NCBI GenBank assembly: GCA_017647145.1
Contig: JAGCLD010000032.1
Coordinates: forward strand, 1 to 64,000
Reading direction: 5' to 3'
Length of the DNA: 64,000 nt
Source of the DNA: Paludibacteraceae bacterium
Lineage (GTDB): Bacteria > Bacteroidota > Bacteroidia > Bacteroidales > Paludibacteraceae
Shown here: positions 51,899 to 61,065 of the stretch, in pieces
Layout: every line of letters starts with the position of its first letter
Numbering within the stretch: the first letter of the stretch is position 1
Notes under the pieces: generated by a model
What the model saw: only the letters and a program-made list of their open reading frames with translations
Told to the model about the DNA's origin: nothing
Databases searched by the model: none
Position numbers and translations under genes: made by a program

Positions 51899-53062
51899 AT
51901 GAAAACACTTAAAATGAAGAATAACGTTTGTGTTATTGTATGCTTGTTTGCGCTCTTATACATTGCTCCTCTGCATGCGCAACAAGGTTATGAGAGGGAT
52001 AATCAGATTTTTCGTCTTGGCTTGGAGTCTCGCTTTGACTACGTGAATGAAGCGCTTGAAGGAGAACCTCTTCATGAGAATTCCGGTCTTAAAGTGTCTT
52101 ACTTCAACCTTCGCATTGATGGACAGATTACATCGAAGTTTTCTTACTCATGGCGTCAGCGTTTTAATAAAGTAAACTCAGCTTCTGACTTTGTGCATAA
52201 CACCGACTGGATGTTTCTGACCTTCCGCCCTACTCAGAACTGGGCTATTGCTGCGGGTAAGCAAGTGGTGATGATTGGAGGATGGGAGTATGATCGTGCT
52301 CCTATTGACACTTATTTTGCTTCTGAATATTGGAATAATGTTAATTGCTATCAGTTAGGTGCAAGCGTGGCTTATACTACTCCTAAGGGTAATGACACTT
52401 TTACCTTTCAGGTGTGTCAGAGCTTGTATCACACGGGTATTAATAACTTTCAGGATATTTTTGACCAGAATGGTACTGTAACGGGTAGAAAGAAACAAGC
52501 TGACTTATATGCTTATAATCTTTTCTGGATGGGAACGCATGGATGTTACACTGCACTCCATTCTATCAACTTCTCTGAATATCAGCGTGGCAAATTTGAT
52601 GCCTATGTAGTGTTGGGTAATCAGTTTAAGTTTGGAGATGCGACAATTCAGATAGACCTTATGAACCGTGGAGTTACAGCCAAGGAACTGCTTTTCCAAA
52701 ACTTTTCTATCATGGGCGAAGTGTCTTACTTGATTGCTAAACGTGTGAATGTGGTGGCGAAGGCTACGTATGATAAAGTGGGTAGTGCTTATCCCGCAGG
52801 TTTATGTGTTTACCCCGGTACAGAATTGATGCGTGTAGGTGGTGGGGTGGAATACTATCCCTTGGGGGCTAAAAACAATAAAGACATTCGTCTTCATGCC
52901 ATGTATGCCTACAACATGGGGGATAACACCAACCCGGCAGGTACATCGCTGAATAAGGGTTCTTACCTTGCTGTGGGATTAACCTGGAAGATTGATGTGA
53001 TGGAGGCTGCCAAGAAGATGATTGACTCACACCAAAAGAAACAAGAAGATAAAAATAATTAA
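51899..53062 (+). CDS. Porin O/P-like outer membrane protein
   Basis: This is a predicted 16- or 18-strand barrel of 387 residues with signal peptide (CVIVCLFALLYIAPLHAQ). Alternating strands with aromatic girdles, e.g. FSYSWRQRFNKVNSASDFV and NWAIAAGKQVVMIGGWEYD, match the phosphate-selective porin O/P family, which carries anions across the outer membrane. The C-terminus is charged (KKQEDKNN) rather than a terminal Phe. It precedes a large inner-membrane gate protein by 17 bp, suggesting a two-step transport unit. Confidence 0.8.
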   Translation: MKTLKMKNNVCVIVCLFALLYIAPLHAQQGYERDNQIFRLGLESRFDYVNEALEGEPLHENSGLKVSYFNLRIDGQITSKFSYSWRQRFNKVNSASDFVHNTDWMFLTFRPTQNWAIAAGKQVVMIGGWEYDRAPIDTYFASEYWNNVNCYQLGASVAYTTPKGNDTFTFQVCQSLYHTGINNFQDIFDQNGTVTGRKKQADLYAYNLFWMGTHGCYTALHSINFSEYQRGKFDAYVVLGNQFKFGDATIQIDLMNRGVTAKELLFQNFSIMGEVSYLIAKRVNVVAKATYDKVGSAYPAGLCVYPGTELMRVGGGVEYYPLGAKNNKDIRLHAMYAYNMGDNTNPAGTSLNKGSYLAVGLTWKIDVMEAAKKMIDSHQKKQEDKNN

Positions 53063-53079
53063 TCGTAATACTATAAGAT

Positions 53080-54699
53080 ATGAAGAAAGATAACAGATTT
53101 AAGAAATATCAGGCAGGATTGTTCTGTCTGCTTATTGTGATAGCTATCTTTGGATCGGTGGGCTATGTGATGGGATTGCCTAATATGCTCAACACCATCA
53201 TGAAAACCGCACATGACTTGTTGCTCAATACTGTGTTCTACTTGATGGCAATATGTGTGATTACAGGCGCATTGGGTGCTATCTTTGTGGAGTTTGGCGT
53301 AGTGAAATTATTGGAACGTATGTTGCGTCCTTTGATGCGTCCTTTGTTTAATTTGCCGGGTGTTGCCTCTTTAGGTGCTGTCATGACTTTCTTGTCTGAC
53401 AATCCTGCTATTATTTCTTTGACAAAGGATAAGCGTTTTAGTACGTATTTCAAGAAGTATCAATTTATTTCTTTAACTAATTTCGGTACTGCCTTTGGCA
53501 TGGGGCTATTGGTGATTGTCTTTATGATTTCGCAGGGCTTTTTTGTAGAGCCGTTTATTGGTTTCTTTGGGGCTTTTGTGGGTTGTATAGTATATACACG
53601 CTTGATGCAACGTTTCATCTTGAAGAGTCATCCATCCTTTAAGGATGAGCCAGCAGCTGAACTCAGTGAGGCAGATATGCAAGAGCAGGATGCAGTGAAA
53701 GAAAGTTCTATGTTTACTCGCATACTGAATGCGTTGCTTGATGGTGGAAAGAGTGGGGTAGATGTGGGTATTTCTATTATCCCGGGTGTGTTGATTATCT
53801 CTACATTTGTGATGATTCTTACTTTCACTACCGGTGGTAATGGTGTGTATGATGGTGCAGCTTATGAGGGTGTTGGTTTTTTGCCTTGGTTCTTTGGTAA
53901 GATTAATTTTATATTTGAATGGCTATTTGGTTTTGAAGAACCAGCATTGATGGCTTTCCCTATTACTGCTTTGGGTGCTGTGGGAGCTGCTTTGGGCTTG
54001 ATACCCGGATTTATTCAAGAAGGTTGGGTGGATGGTAATGCCATCGCTGTGTTTACTGCTATTGGGATGTGTTGGAGTGGTTATCTCAGTACACACACTG
54101 CTATGCTTGATGCGCTTGGTTATAGAAAACTCACGTCTAAGGCTATTCTTGCTCATACAGTGGGAGGACTGGTAGCTGCCATGGTTGCACACTGGACATT
54201 TGTTCTTTATAGTCTGGTGTTTGGTACTCCTGTTACTTTTCAGGGTGGTGCTGATAGATATAGCACAGTGAGTAATGCCCCGGTGGTGATTGAGTTTGTC
54301 AGTGATAACCAAGTAAAGGTTGGCGATAGAATATTCACGGATGAAGCAGGTCACACTCCTGATGCAGAAGGTTCGTTGGCACATGTGATTGAAGTGATTC
54401 TTTTCAACAATCATGAAACTGTTACTGTGGAAGATGGCGTGAAGGTAGATGCAGCCGGATTTATAGCAGCTGAGAAGTTGCCTGAATCTACTCGTGAAAG
54501 TTTAATGAATGAGGTGCAAGCGGGTTTTGATATGTATTGTGACAGGATTGCAATGCAGATGTATGGCAAGCCACTAGGTGAGTTGTCGGACGAAGAGCGT
54601 ACTGCTGTGATGGATGCGATTCCTTTCCGCTTCGACCGTCAGGAAGTGGTTGACGTAGAGCTTGTGTCAGAAGAAGGTGCGGAGATGGAAGAGGAATAA
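53080..54699 (+). CDS. Nucleoside-recognition (Gate) domain inner membrane protein
   Basis: The 539-residue protein has around ten membrane helices. Repeated stretches FLSDNPAIISLTKDKRF and ALGAVGAALGLIPG, with FGMGLLVIVFM, fit the Gate/nucleoside-recognition family; it resembles the CD0519/CD1768 membrane group as I recall it. A cytoplasmic insert (about residues 185-215) and a long hydrophilic C-terminal part (about 400-539) with many Glu and Asp residues are unusual. The substrate is unknown. Pairing with a porin suggests uptake or export of a small solute. A strong terminator follows. Confidence 0.7.
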   Translation: MKKDNRFKKYQAGLFCLLIVIAIFGSVGYVMGLPNMLNTIMKTAHDLLLNTVFYLMAICVITGALGAIFVEFGVVKLLERMLRPLMRPLFNLPGVASLGAVMTFLSDNPAIISLTKDKRFSTYFKKYQFISLTNFGTAFGMGLLVIVFMISQGFFVEPFIGFFGAFVGCIVYTRLMQRFILKSHPSFKDEPAAELSEADMQEQDAVKESSMFTRILNALLDGGKSGVDVGISIIPGVLIISTFVMILTFTTGGNGVYDGAAYEGVGFLPWFFGKINFIFEWLFGFEEPALMAFPITALGAVGAALGLIPGFIQEGWVDGNAIAVFTAIGMCWSGYLSTHTAMLDALGYRKLTSKAILAHTVGGLVAAMVAHWTFVLYSLVFGTPVTFQGGADRYSTVSNAPVVIEFVSDNQVKVGDRIFTDEAGHTPDAEGSLAHVIEVILFNNHETVTVEDGVKVDAAGFIAAEKLPESTRESLMNEVQAGFDMYCDRIAMQMYGKPLGELSDEERTAVMDAIPFRFDRQEVVDVELVSEEGAEMEEE

Positions 54700-54729
54700 G
54701 CCTCACATCTTTTGCTACACTATAACTGA

Positions 54730-54768
54730 AGAGAGAAGACTGATTTAGCGGGTCTTCTCTCTTTTATT
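54730..54768. terminator. Terminator between the gate protein and argH
   Basis: AGAGAGAAGAC (54730-54740) pairs perfectly with GTCTTCTCTCT (54752-54762), then TTTATTTA. It can also serve the convergent arginine operon. Confidence 0.9.
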
Positions 54769-54784
54769 TATGCTTGTTTGTTTT

Positions 54785-56083
54785 TTATTGATGTGTGATT
54801 TGTGTGTACACTTGTTGCATTTTGTTGTTGATTTGTTGGGTGCAGAGGTTTCCTATGCTTCCTTGGTGTGTGTGGTGTACTTGTCGTGTGGGTTTATAGG
54901 TTTTGTTTTGTACTTGCATTCCGATGGTTTTGTATGCGTCTCTGAATGGCATTCCGTTGATTACTAATTGATTGACGTCTTCTACTGTGAAGAGATAATC
55001 GTATTTTTCATCGGACAGGATGTTTTTGTTGATTTGTATGTTGCTCACCATGAATGTGGTCATATCGATACAGTTTTTTAGTTCGACTATTGCCGGGAAG
55101 ATGATGTCTTTGAGTAGTTGCAGGTCTCGTTGATATCCTAAGGGCAGGTTGGTTGTGAGCAGTGACACTTCATTGGGGATGGCTTGTAGTCTGTTGCATT
55201 TTCCTCTGATGATTTCGAATACGTCGGGATTTTTCTTGTGAGGCATAATGCTGGAGCCTGTGGTGAGTTCGTCGGGCAATGAAATGAATGCGTAGTTTTG
55301 TGACATGAACAGACATGCATCCATTGCGAATTTTCCGATTGTGGATGCTACGGATGCGATTGCGTATGCCAGACTCCGTTCTGTTTTTCCTCTGCTCATT
55401 TGTGCTGCCACTACGTTGTAGTGCATGTGTTGAAAGTTAAGTAGTTCGGTGGTCATTTGTCGGTTGATGGGGAAGGATGATCCATATCCGGCAGCCGAGC
55501 CGAGTGGGTTTTGGTTGGCTATGTTGTGGGCAGCGAGGAGCATTTGCATGTCGTCAATGAGTGTTTCGGCATAGGCTCCAAACCATAGTCCAAAGGAGGA
55601 TGGCATCGCTATTTGCATGTGTGTGTAGCCCGGCATGAGGATGTCTTTGTTTGCGTCGCTTGTGGCTTGTAGTGTGTTGAAGAGTGTCATTACTTTTTCG
55701 GCAATGAATTTTATTTCTTCTCTCATGAACAGTTTCAGGTCCACCAATACTTGGTCGTTACGTGAACGTCCTGAATGTATTTTTTTTCCGATGTCGCCTA
55801 ATTTTTTGGTTAGCAGGTATTCAACTTCGGAGTGTACATCTTCAATTCCATCTTCAATCGTGAATTTTCCGTTGTTGATGTCAGTGAGGATTTCTTTAAG
55901 TGCATTGTGTAGTGTGGTGAGTTCTGTAGGTGTTATGAGTCCAATAGATTCCAGCATTGTGATGTGTGCAATTGAGCCTTGCACGTCATATTTTGCGAGT
56001 GAGAGATCGAGTAGTCGGTCATTGCCGACAGTAAATTCATCTACTCGTTGGTTTTCTTCATATCCTTTATCCCAGAGTTTCAT
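54785..56083 (-). CDS. argH: Argininosuccinate lyase
   Basis: It splits argininosuccinate into arginine and fumarate, the last step of arginine synthesis. The 432-residue protein has the fumarase-superfamily signature GSSIMPHKKNPDVFE, HSGRSRNDQVLVDLKLFMR and MPGYTHMQIAMPSSFG. It is slightly shorter than the usual 455-460 residues, with the loss at the C-terminus, where the final sequence is low-complexity (Gln-, His- and Thr-rich). It overlaps argE by 4 bp as the last gene of the operon. Confidence 0.95.
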   Translation of the reverse strand: MKLWDKGYEENQRVDEFTVGNDRLLDLSLAKYDVQGSIAHITMLESIGLITPTELTTLHNALKEILTDINNGKFTIEDGIEDVHSEVEYLLTKKLGDIGKKIHSGRSRNDQVLVDLKLFMREEIKFIAEKVMTLFNTLQATSDANKDILMPGYTHMQIAMPSSFGLWFGAYAETLIDDMQMLLAAHNIANQNPLGSAAGYGSSFPINRQMTTELLNFQHMHYNVVAAQMSRGKTERSLAYAIASVASTIGKFAMDACLFMSQNYAFISLPDELTTGSSIMPHKKNPDVFEIIRGKCNRLQAIPNEVSLLTTNLPLGYQRDLQLLKDIIFPAIVELKNCIDMTTFMVSNIQINKNILSDEKYDYLFTVEDVNQLVINGMPFRDAYKTIGMQVQNKTYKPTRQVHHTHQGSIGNLCTQQINNKMQQVYTQITHQ

Positions 56084-57183
56084 AAATTATTTGCTAAAGT
56101 TTGAATGTATTTGTTGTAATAGTTAATTGCGTGTTCAATTTCGTGGAGTTCTATATATTCGTTTTTGCTGTGTGAGCGCTCTGATTTGCCCGGTCCAACT
56201 TTGATGGAAGGGAAGGGCATTAGTGCCATGTCGGATGTGGTGGGTGAGACAAAAAGCGTGCTTCCCATTTGTTGTGCAGCTATGATTAGTGGATGATTGT
56301 GGCTGATGGAAGATGCGCGGATGTGTGTGGAGCGTGGTGTGAGTTTTGAGGAGAGTTTTTCTTGTAGCATGCTCACGAGTTCTTCGTTGGTGTAGGCATC
56401 TGTTGTGCGGATGTCTATCACGAAATGGCATTGATCGGGCACGACGTTGTGTTGAAAACCAGCTTGTATTTGTGTGACATTGATGGTGATGGGACCTAAT
56501 AGTTTTGACTGTTTGTCAAAATGAAGGTGTTGCAGTGTTTGTATGTCTGTGAGTGCTTTGTAGATTGCGTTTTCACCTTCATTGCGTGCGGCATGTCCTC
56601 TGATGCCTTGTGCATGTGCATCAATGACTACTAATCCTCTTTCTCCGATAGCAATGTTCATTCCTGTGGGCTCTCCCACTATTGCCATATCAATGTTTAT
56701 GCCTTGTTGTTGCCACAATGGCAGCATGGACCGAATACCTTTACTTCCGGATATTTCTTCTTCGGCACTGAGGAGCAGGATGAGATTAAAGGGCAGGGGG
56801 GTGGAGTGGTAGTGGCAGAAGGTGGTGAGGAGGCTGACTACTGATGCACCTGCATCATTGCTGCCTAATCCATAGAGTCTGTTGTCATTGCGAATAGGTG
56901 TGAATGGAGGATAAATAGCATCTTCTGATGATTTTGCTTCATCTTCTATATTCCATGGTTTGACGGTGTCGTGGTGAGAGTTTAAAAGGAGGGTTGGCTT
57001 ACGCGCGTCGTAATGGCCTGCACATGCCCACACATTGTTGTAGTGTCGATGGGGAGTGATTCCTTGTTTTTGTAGGAAATCAACTAATAAATCGGCTGTC
57101 GCATCTTCTTCTCGTGAGAGGGATGGCGTAGATATGAGTTGTTCTAAGAGTAGGGCGGCTTCTATGTGTGTGAGTGGTGCCAT
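56080..57183 (-). CDS. argE: N-acyl-ornithine/citrulline deacylase (ArgE, M20 family)
   Basis: It removes the N-acyl group from the pathway intermediate; in this pathway the probable substrate is N-succinylcitrulline. The 367-residue M20 metallopeptidase-type protein has LLLNSHHDTVKPW (metal-binding His and Asp), GLGSNDAGASVVSLL (bridging Asp), LSAEEEISGSKG (catalytic Glu) and the dimerisation domain with HAARNEGENAIYKAL. It overlaps argH by 4 bp and follows argB by 12 bp. The substrate assignment rests on the neighbouring transcarbamylase. Confidence 0.9.
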   Translation of the reverse strand: MAPLTHIEAALLLEQLISTPSLSREEDATADLLVDFLQKQGITPHRHYNNVWACAGHYDARKPTLLLNSHHDTVKPWNIEDEAKSSEDAIYPPFTPIRNDNRLYGLGSNDAGASVVSLLTTFCHYHSTPLPFNLILLLSAEEEISGSKGIRSMLPLWQQQGINIDMAIVGEPTGMNIAIGERGLVVIDAHAQGIRGHAARNEGENAIYKALTDIQTLQHLHFDKQSKLLGPITINVTQIQAGFQHNVVPDQCHFVIDIRTTDAYTNEELVSMLQEKLSSKLTPRSTHIRASSISHNHPLIIAAQQMGSTLFVSPTTSDMALMPFPSIKVGPGKSERSHSKNEYIELHEIEHAINYYNKYIQTLANNL

Positions 57184-57195
57184 GTGTGTGAGTGC

Positions 57196-57969
57196 TTATA
57201 ATTGTATGGTGGTGCCGGATGGTTGATCAACCTTGTCGGCATGTGTGATTATTACTCGCTTTACACCTTTTTTGAGGGCAGCAAATGCGTTTTCTATTTT
57301 TGGAATCATGCCTTTTGCCACAATTCCTGTTGAGCGTAGATGTTGGTAGGACCGTTCGTCGAGCAATGGAATAACAGAGTCGGGACGAGTGATGTCTTCC
57401 ATAACGCCTGCTAATTCAAAACAAAATATAAGATTAACCTCTGTTTTTGCTGCCATGGACACTGCTATGGCAGATGCAATGCTGTCGGCATTACTATTGA
57501 GCATGCTGCCTTGTTGGTCGTGTGTGAGGGCACAAAATACGGGAGTGAGTCCGGCGTTTAATAATGTGGAAATAATCTCAGTGTTTACTTCGCTTGCGTT
57601 GATGTCGCCCACGTATCCGTAGTCAATAGGAGTGGCTGATCGGCGTTGTGCAGGGATAATATTTGCATCGGCTCCGGAGAGTCCGATGGCGTTGCATCCT
57701 GCAGCTTGTAGTTGGGCAACAATGGATTTGTTGATTAAGCCTCCATAGACCATGCATACCACCTCCAATGTGTGTTTGTCTGTGATGCGACGTCCGTCAA
57801 TCATTTGCGTTGGAAATCCCAATTTAGTAGTTATTTCAGTGGCTATTTTACCACCTCCATGAATCAGTATTTTAGGAGATGGTATGTTAGCGAATTTCTG
57901 TATAAAGTCTTTTAGGACAATGGGATTGTCAATGACGTTTCCCCCAATTTTTACAACGGATAGTTTCAT
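57196..57969 (-). CDS. argB: N-acylglutamate kinase (ArgB)
   Basis: It phosphorylates N-acetyl- or, here more likely, N-succinylglutamate. The 257-residue amino acid kinase has VVKIGGNVIDNP at the N-terminus, ILIHGGGKIATEI (acyl-glutamate binding), LNSNADSIASAIAVSM and the C-terminal GTTIQL strand. It lacks the N-terminal helix present in arginine-inhibited hexameric kinases, so strong arginine feedback is not expected. It sits between argF' and argE with 9-12 bp gaps. Confidence 0.93.
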   Translation of the reverse strand: MKLSVVKIGGNVIDNPIVLKDFIQKFANIPSPKILIHGGGKIATEITTKLGFPTQMIDGRRITDKHTLEVVCMVYGGLINKSIVAQLQAAGCNAIGLSGADANIIPAQRRSATPIDYGYVGDINASEVNTEIISTLLNAGLTPVFCALTHDQQGSMLNSNADSIASAIAVSMAAKTEVNLIFCFELAGVMEDITRPDSVIPLLDERSYQHLRSTGIVAKGMIPKIENAFAALKKGVKRVIITHADKVDQPSGTTIQL

Positions 57970-57978
57970 GTTTTCTTG

Positions 57979-58932
57979 CTACATAGATTCTAAAAGACGC
58001 TTGATGACTACTTGGGCTGATATTTCGCGATTAGCAGCTTCTTGGATTACTAAACTGTTAGGTGATTCGATGACTGCATCCGTTACAATAACATTGCGTC
58101 GCACCGGCAGACAATGCATGAAGAATCCGTTGTTGGTGAGTGCCATTTTTTCTTCTGTAATGGTCCATGACGGGTCGTTGCAGAGGATTTTTCCGTAGTT
58201 AGGATCGGCATAAGGTGCCCAGTTTTTGGCATACACAAAATCAGCATTTTCCAAAGCTTTGTTCTGATTGTATTCAATCAGTGCTTTTCTGGCAAACTGA
58301 GGTGCCAATTCATAGCCCTTGGGATGGGTGATGACAAAATCATAGTCAGTGGCATTCATCCATTGGGCAAATGAGTTGGGCACAGCCTGTGGCAGGGCTT
58401 TGGGGTGGGGAGCCCATGTGAGCACTACTTTTGGGCGTTCAGTGCGCTTGTGTTCTTCAATGGTAATGAGGTCGGCAAATGCTTGCAATGGATGTACTGT
58501 GGCCGACTCCATGCTGAACACCGGTTTTCCTGAATAACGAATGAATTGTTGCAGGATTTTTTCAGAATAATCATCCTCCTTATTTTCGTATTTGGCAAAT
58601 GAGCGTACACCGATTATGTCACAAAATGAGCCCATTACCGGGATGGCTTCCAATAAGTGTTCGCTTTTGTCACCGTCCATCACAACTCCCCGTTCGGTTT
58701 CTAATTTCCATGCCCCTTGATTAACATCCAAAACCATTACATTCATGCCTAAGTTCATTGCGGCTTTTTGGGTGCTGAGACGTGTGCGTAAACTATTGTT
58801 GAAGAAAATCATCAATAATGTTTTGTTTTTGCCGAGGTGTTGATAGTTATAACGATTTTGTTTTACCTCTAATGCTTCGCGAATGGCATCTTGTAGGTTG
58901 CCGATATCTTGTACTCTCAAAAATTGTTTCAT
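57979..58932 (-). CDS. argF': N-succinylornithine carbamoyltransferase
   Basis: It carbamoylates N-succinyl-L-ornithine, a step known from Bacteroides fragilis. The 317-residue protein is closely similar to the B. fragilis enzyme as I recall it: FFNNSLRTRLSTQKAAMNLG (carbamoyl phosphate binding), INQGAWKLETERGV-type loop (here VNQGAWKLETERGVVMDGDK) and MHCLPVRRN. The residue that decides succinyl against acetyl substrates, Pro90 in B. fragilis and Glu92 in the Xanthomonas acetyl enzyme, is Ser90 here (codon AGC at 58665-58663). A Ser at this point is compatible with succinyl use by published mutants of the Xanthomonas enzyme. Confidence 0.93.
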   Translation of the reverse strand: MKQFLRVQDIGNLQDAIREALEVKQNRYNYQHLGKNKTLLMIFFNNSLRTRLSTQKAAMNLGMNVMVLDVNQGAWKLETERGVVMDGDKSEHLLEAIPVMGSFCDIIGVRSFAKYENKEDDYSEKILQQFIRYSGKPVFSMESATVHPLQAFADLITIEEHKRTERPKVVLTWAPHPKALPQAVPNSFAQWMNATDYDFVITHPKGYELAPQFARKALIEYNQNKALENADFVYAKNWAPYADPNYGKILCNDPSWTITEEKMALTNNGFFMHCLPVRRNVIVTDAVIESPNSLVIQEAANREISAQVVIKRLLESM

Positions 58933-58962
58933 TGTAGGATGGTAATAAATAGAAAAAAATAG

Positions 58963-60084
58963 TTACAACATACTTTTTAATGTTGTTATAAATACATTGG
59001 CTTGTTCGTGGGTTATGGATAGGGCAGGAAGTAGTCGTATGGTATTGTTGCCGGCTCCTCCTGTAAATATATGCTTTTCGAAGACTAATCGCTTTCGTAG
59101 TTCGCTTGCATTGCCTTCTATGTCTATTCCAATCATGAGTCCTTTGCCTCGTATCTCTTTGAGTTGAGGTATTTTGGATAATTCGGACAATAGATATTCT
59201 CCGACCATTCGTGCGTTCTCGATGAGTTGTTCTTGTTCTATTACGTCAAGCACCGCAATTGCAGCCACACATGCTAAATGATTGCCTCCAAATGTAGTGC
59301 CGAGCATTCCCGCTTTTGCTTCAAAGTGAGGTGCAATCAATACTCCTCCAATAGGGAAACCATTAGCCATCCCTTTGGCGCATGTAATCAAGTCGGGACG
59401 AATGTTGGCGTGTTGGTGTGCGAAGAATTTACCGGTTCTTCCATAGCCGGATTGAATCTCATCTAAAATGAGCACAACACCCTTTTCTTCCGTCAATTGA
59501 CGCAGCTCTTGAAGAAATTGAGGGGTGGGACAATGGATGCCTGCCACACCTTGTATGCCTTCGATGATAACAGCTGCATACTTGCCGGTTTCTAATTGTG
59601 TTCTGACCGCTTGAATGTCATTGAGTGCTACAAAATCCACCTTATCTGTTGTGTTGAACGGGGCTTGGATTTTAGGATTGTCAGTAGCGGCTACAGCACC
59701 GGATGTGCGTCCATGAAAAGCTTTGTTGAAGGCAAGTATCTTTTCTTTTCCTGTGTGAAAAGAGGCTAATTTGAGCGCATTTTCGTTGGCTTCGGCACCT
59801 GAGTTGCACAAAAACAACTTATAATCTTCATAACCTGACAGCTTACCTAATTTCTCAGCTAAGGTGTGTTGCAGCGAATTTTGCACTGAATTGGAATAAA
59901 ATCCAATTTTGTTGAGTTGTTCGGTCAAACTTTTCACATAGTGAGGATGGCAATGCCCGATAGAAATAACGGCATGTCCGCCATATAGGTCTAAATAGGG
60001 CGTATTGTCTGTGTCATAAACATAGCTGCCGGCACCTCTAACGGGTTCTACATCATATAATGCGTAAACTTCAAATAAATCCAT
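58963..60084 (-). CDS. argD: N-acyl-ornithine aminotransferase (ArgD)
   Basis: It transfers an amino group from glutamate to N-acyl-glutamate semialdehyde with pyridoxal phosphate. The 373-residue class III aminotransferase has FLCNSGAEANENALKLA, FHGRTSGAVAATD, LILDEIQSGYGRTGKFF (phosphate-pyridine binding) and the PLP lysine in CAKGMANGFPIGG. In this operon the substrate is probably the succinyl form. It lies 15 bp after argC and 30 bp before argF'. Confidence 0.95.
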   Translation of the reverse strand: MDLFEVYALYDVEPVRGAGSYVYDTDNTPYLDLYGGHAVISIGHCHPHYVKSLTEQLNKIGFYSNSVQNSLQHTLAEKLGKLSGYEDYKLFLCNSGAEANENALKLASFHTGKEKILAFNKAFHGRTSGAVAATDNPKIQAPFNTTDKVDFVALNDIQAVRTQLETGKYAAVIIEGIQGVAGIHCPTPQFLQELRQLTEEKGVVLILDEIQSGYGRTGKFFAHQHANIRPDLITCAKGMANGFPIGGVLIAPHFEAKAGMLGTTFGGNHLACVAAIAVLDVIEQEQLIENARMVGEYLLSELSKIPQLKEIRGKGLMIGIDIEGNASELRKRLVFEKHIFTGGAGNNTIRLLPALSITHEQANVFITTLKSML

Positions 60085-60098
60085 GGGTATTCATGTGT

Positions 60099-61064
60099 TT
60101 AGAATGCACTGGCTTTGAGGTGTAATCCACTCTTTTCGTCCAATGCAAAGATTAGGTTCATATTTTCTATTGCTTGTCCACTCGCTCCTTTGAGCAGGTT
60201 GTCGATGGCTGATGTGATGTGTAACATGTTGTTGTGTTTTTCTACATGTAGCAATGCCTTGTTGGTGTTAATCACTTGTTTTAAGTCGATACTCTTGTCA
60301 GCCACAAATGTAAACATCGCGTCAGCGTAGTAGTTTTTATACAATTCCACTGCTTCTTGCTCGGAAAGTGTGGTTTGGGTATATACGGAAGCAAATATGC
60401 CACGCGTGAAATCACCGCGCATAGGCACAAAGTGTATGTCGTGTGCGTAAGTAGGTTGCAAGCAATGGAGTGTGCGATTGATTTCAATCAGATGTTGGTG
60501 CTGAAAAGCCTTGTACACAGATATGTTGTCGTTTCTCCAAGAGAAATGGGTTGTAGCTCCGGGCTTCACTCCTGCTCCGGTAGAGCCGGTGATGGCTGTG
60601 ACGTGGATGTCATCTTGGAGTAGGCCTTGGGCAGCCAATGGAAGGAGTGCCAATTGGATGGCTGTGGCAAAACAGCCGGGATTAGCCACATATTTGCAAC
60701 AACGTATGCGTTGGCGTTGCCACTCAGGCAGACCATAGACATAGCCATGGGACTCATCACGATAATCTTGTGCCAAATCAATTATTCTGAGATGCTCAGG
60801 TGCAGTGTGGCTTTGCCAAAATTCGCTGCTCTTGCCATGACCTGAACAGAGAAAGAGGACATCAATGTTTTGCAAATCAATCTCCTGAGTGAAACATAAT
60901 TCAGTCTCTCCATATAGCCCGCAATGTACGGATGACAAGGTGTTTCCGGCATTGCTTTCGGAATGTACAAACAGAATCTCAGCGTGGGGATGGTGTAGGA
61001 GCAGGCGTAGCAATTCACCTGCAGTGTAACCGGCTCCTCCTATAATACCTACTTTTATCTTCAT
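60099..61064 (-). CDS. argC: N-acyl-gamma-glutamyl-phosphate reductase (ArgC)
   Basis: It reduces N-acylglutamyl phosphate to the semialdehyde with NADPH. The start MKIKVGIIGGAGYTAGELL at 61064 was chosen over a 12-codon longer frame, because it fits the family and begins 1 bp after the argG stop. The 321-residue protein has the Rossmann motif IGGAGYTAGE, the catalytic cysteine in YVANPGCFATAIQLAL and the PMRGDFTRGIFASVY segment. The acyl group is probably succinyl here. Confidence 0.95.
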   Translation of the reverse strand: MKIKVGIIGGAGYTAGELLRLLLHHPHAEILFVHSESNAGNTLSSVHCGLYGETELCFTQEIDLQNIDVLFLCSGHGKSSEFWQSHTAPEHLRIIDLAQDYRDESHGYVYGLPEWQRQRIRCCKYVANPGCFATAIQLALLPLAAQGLLQDDIHVTAITGSTGAGVKPGATTHFSWRNDNISVYKAFQHQHLIEINRTLHCLQPTYAHDIHFVPMRGDFTRGIFASVYTQTTLSEQEAVELYKNYYADAMFTFVADKSIDLKQVINTNKALLHVEKHNNMLHITSAIDNLLKGASGQAIENMNLIFALDEKSGLHLKASAF

Positions 61065-61065
61065 G

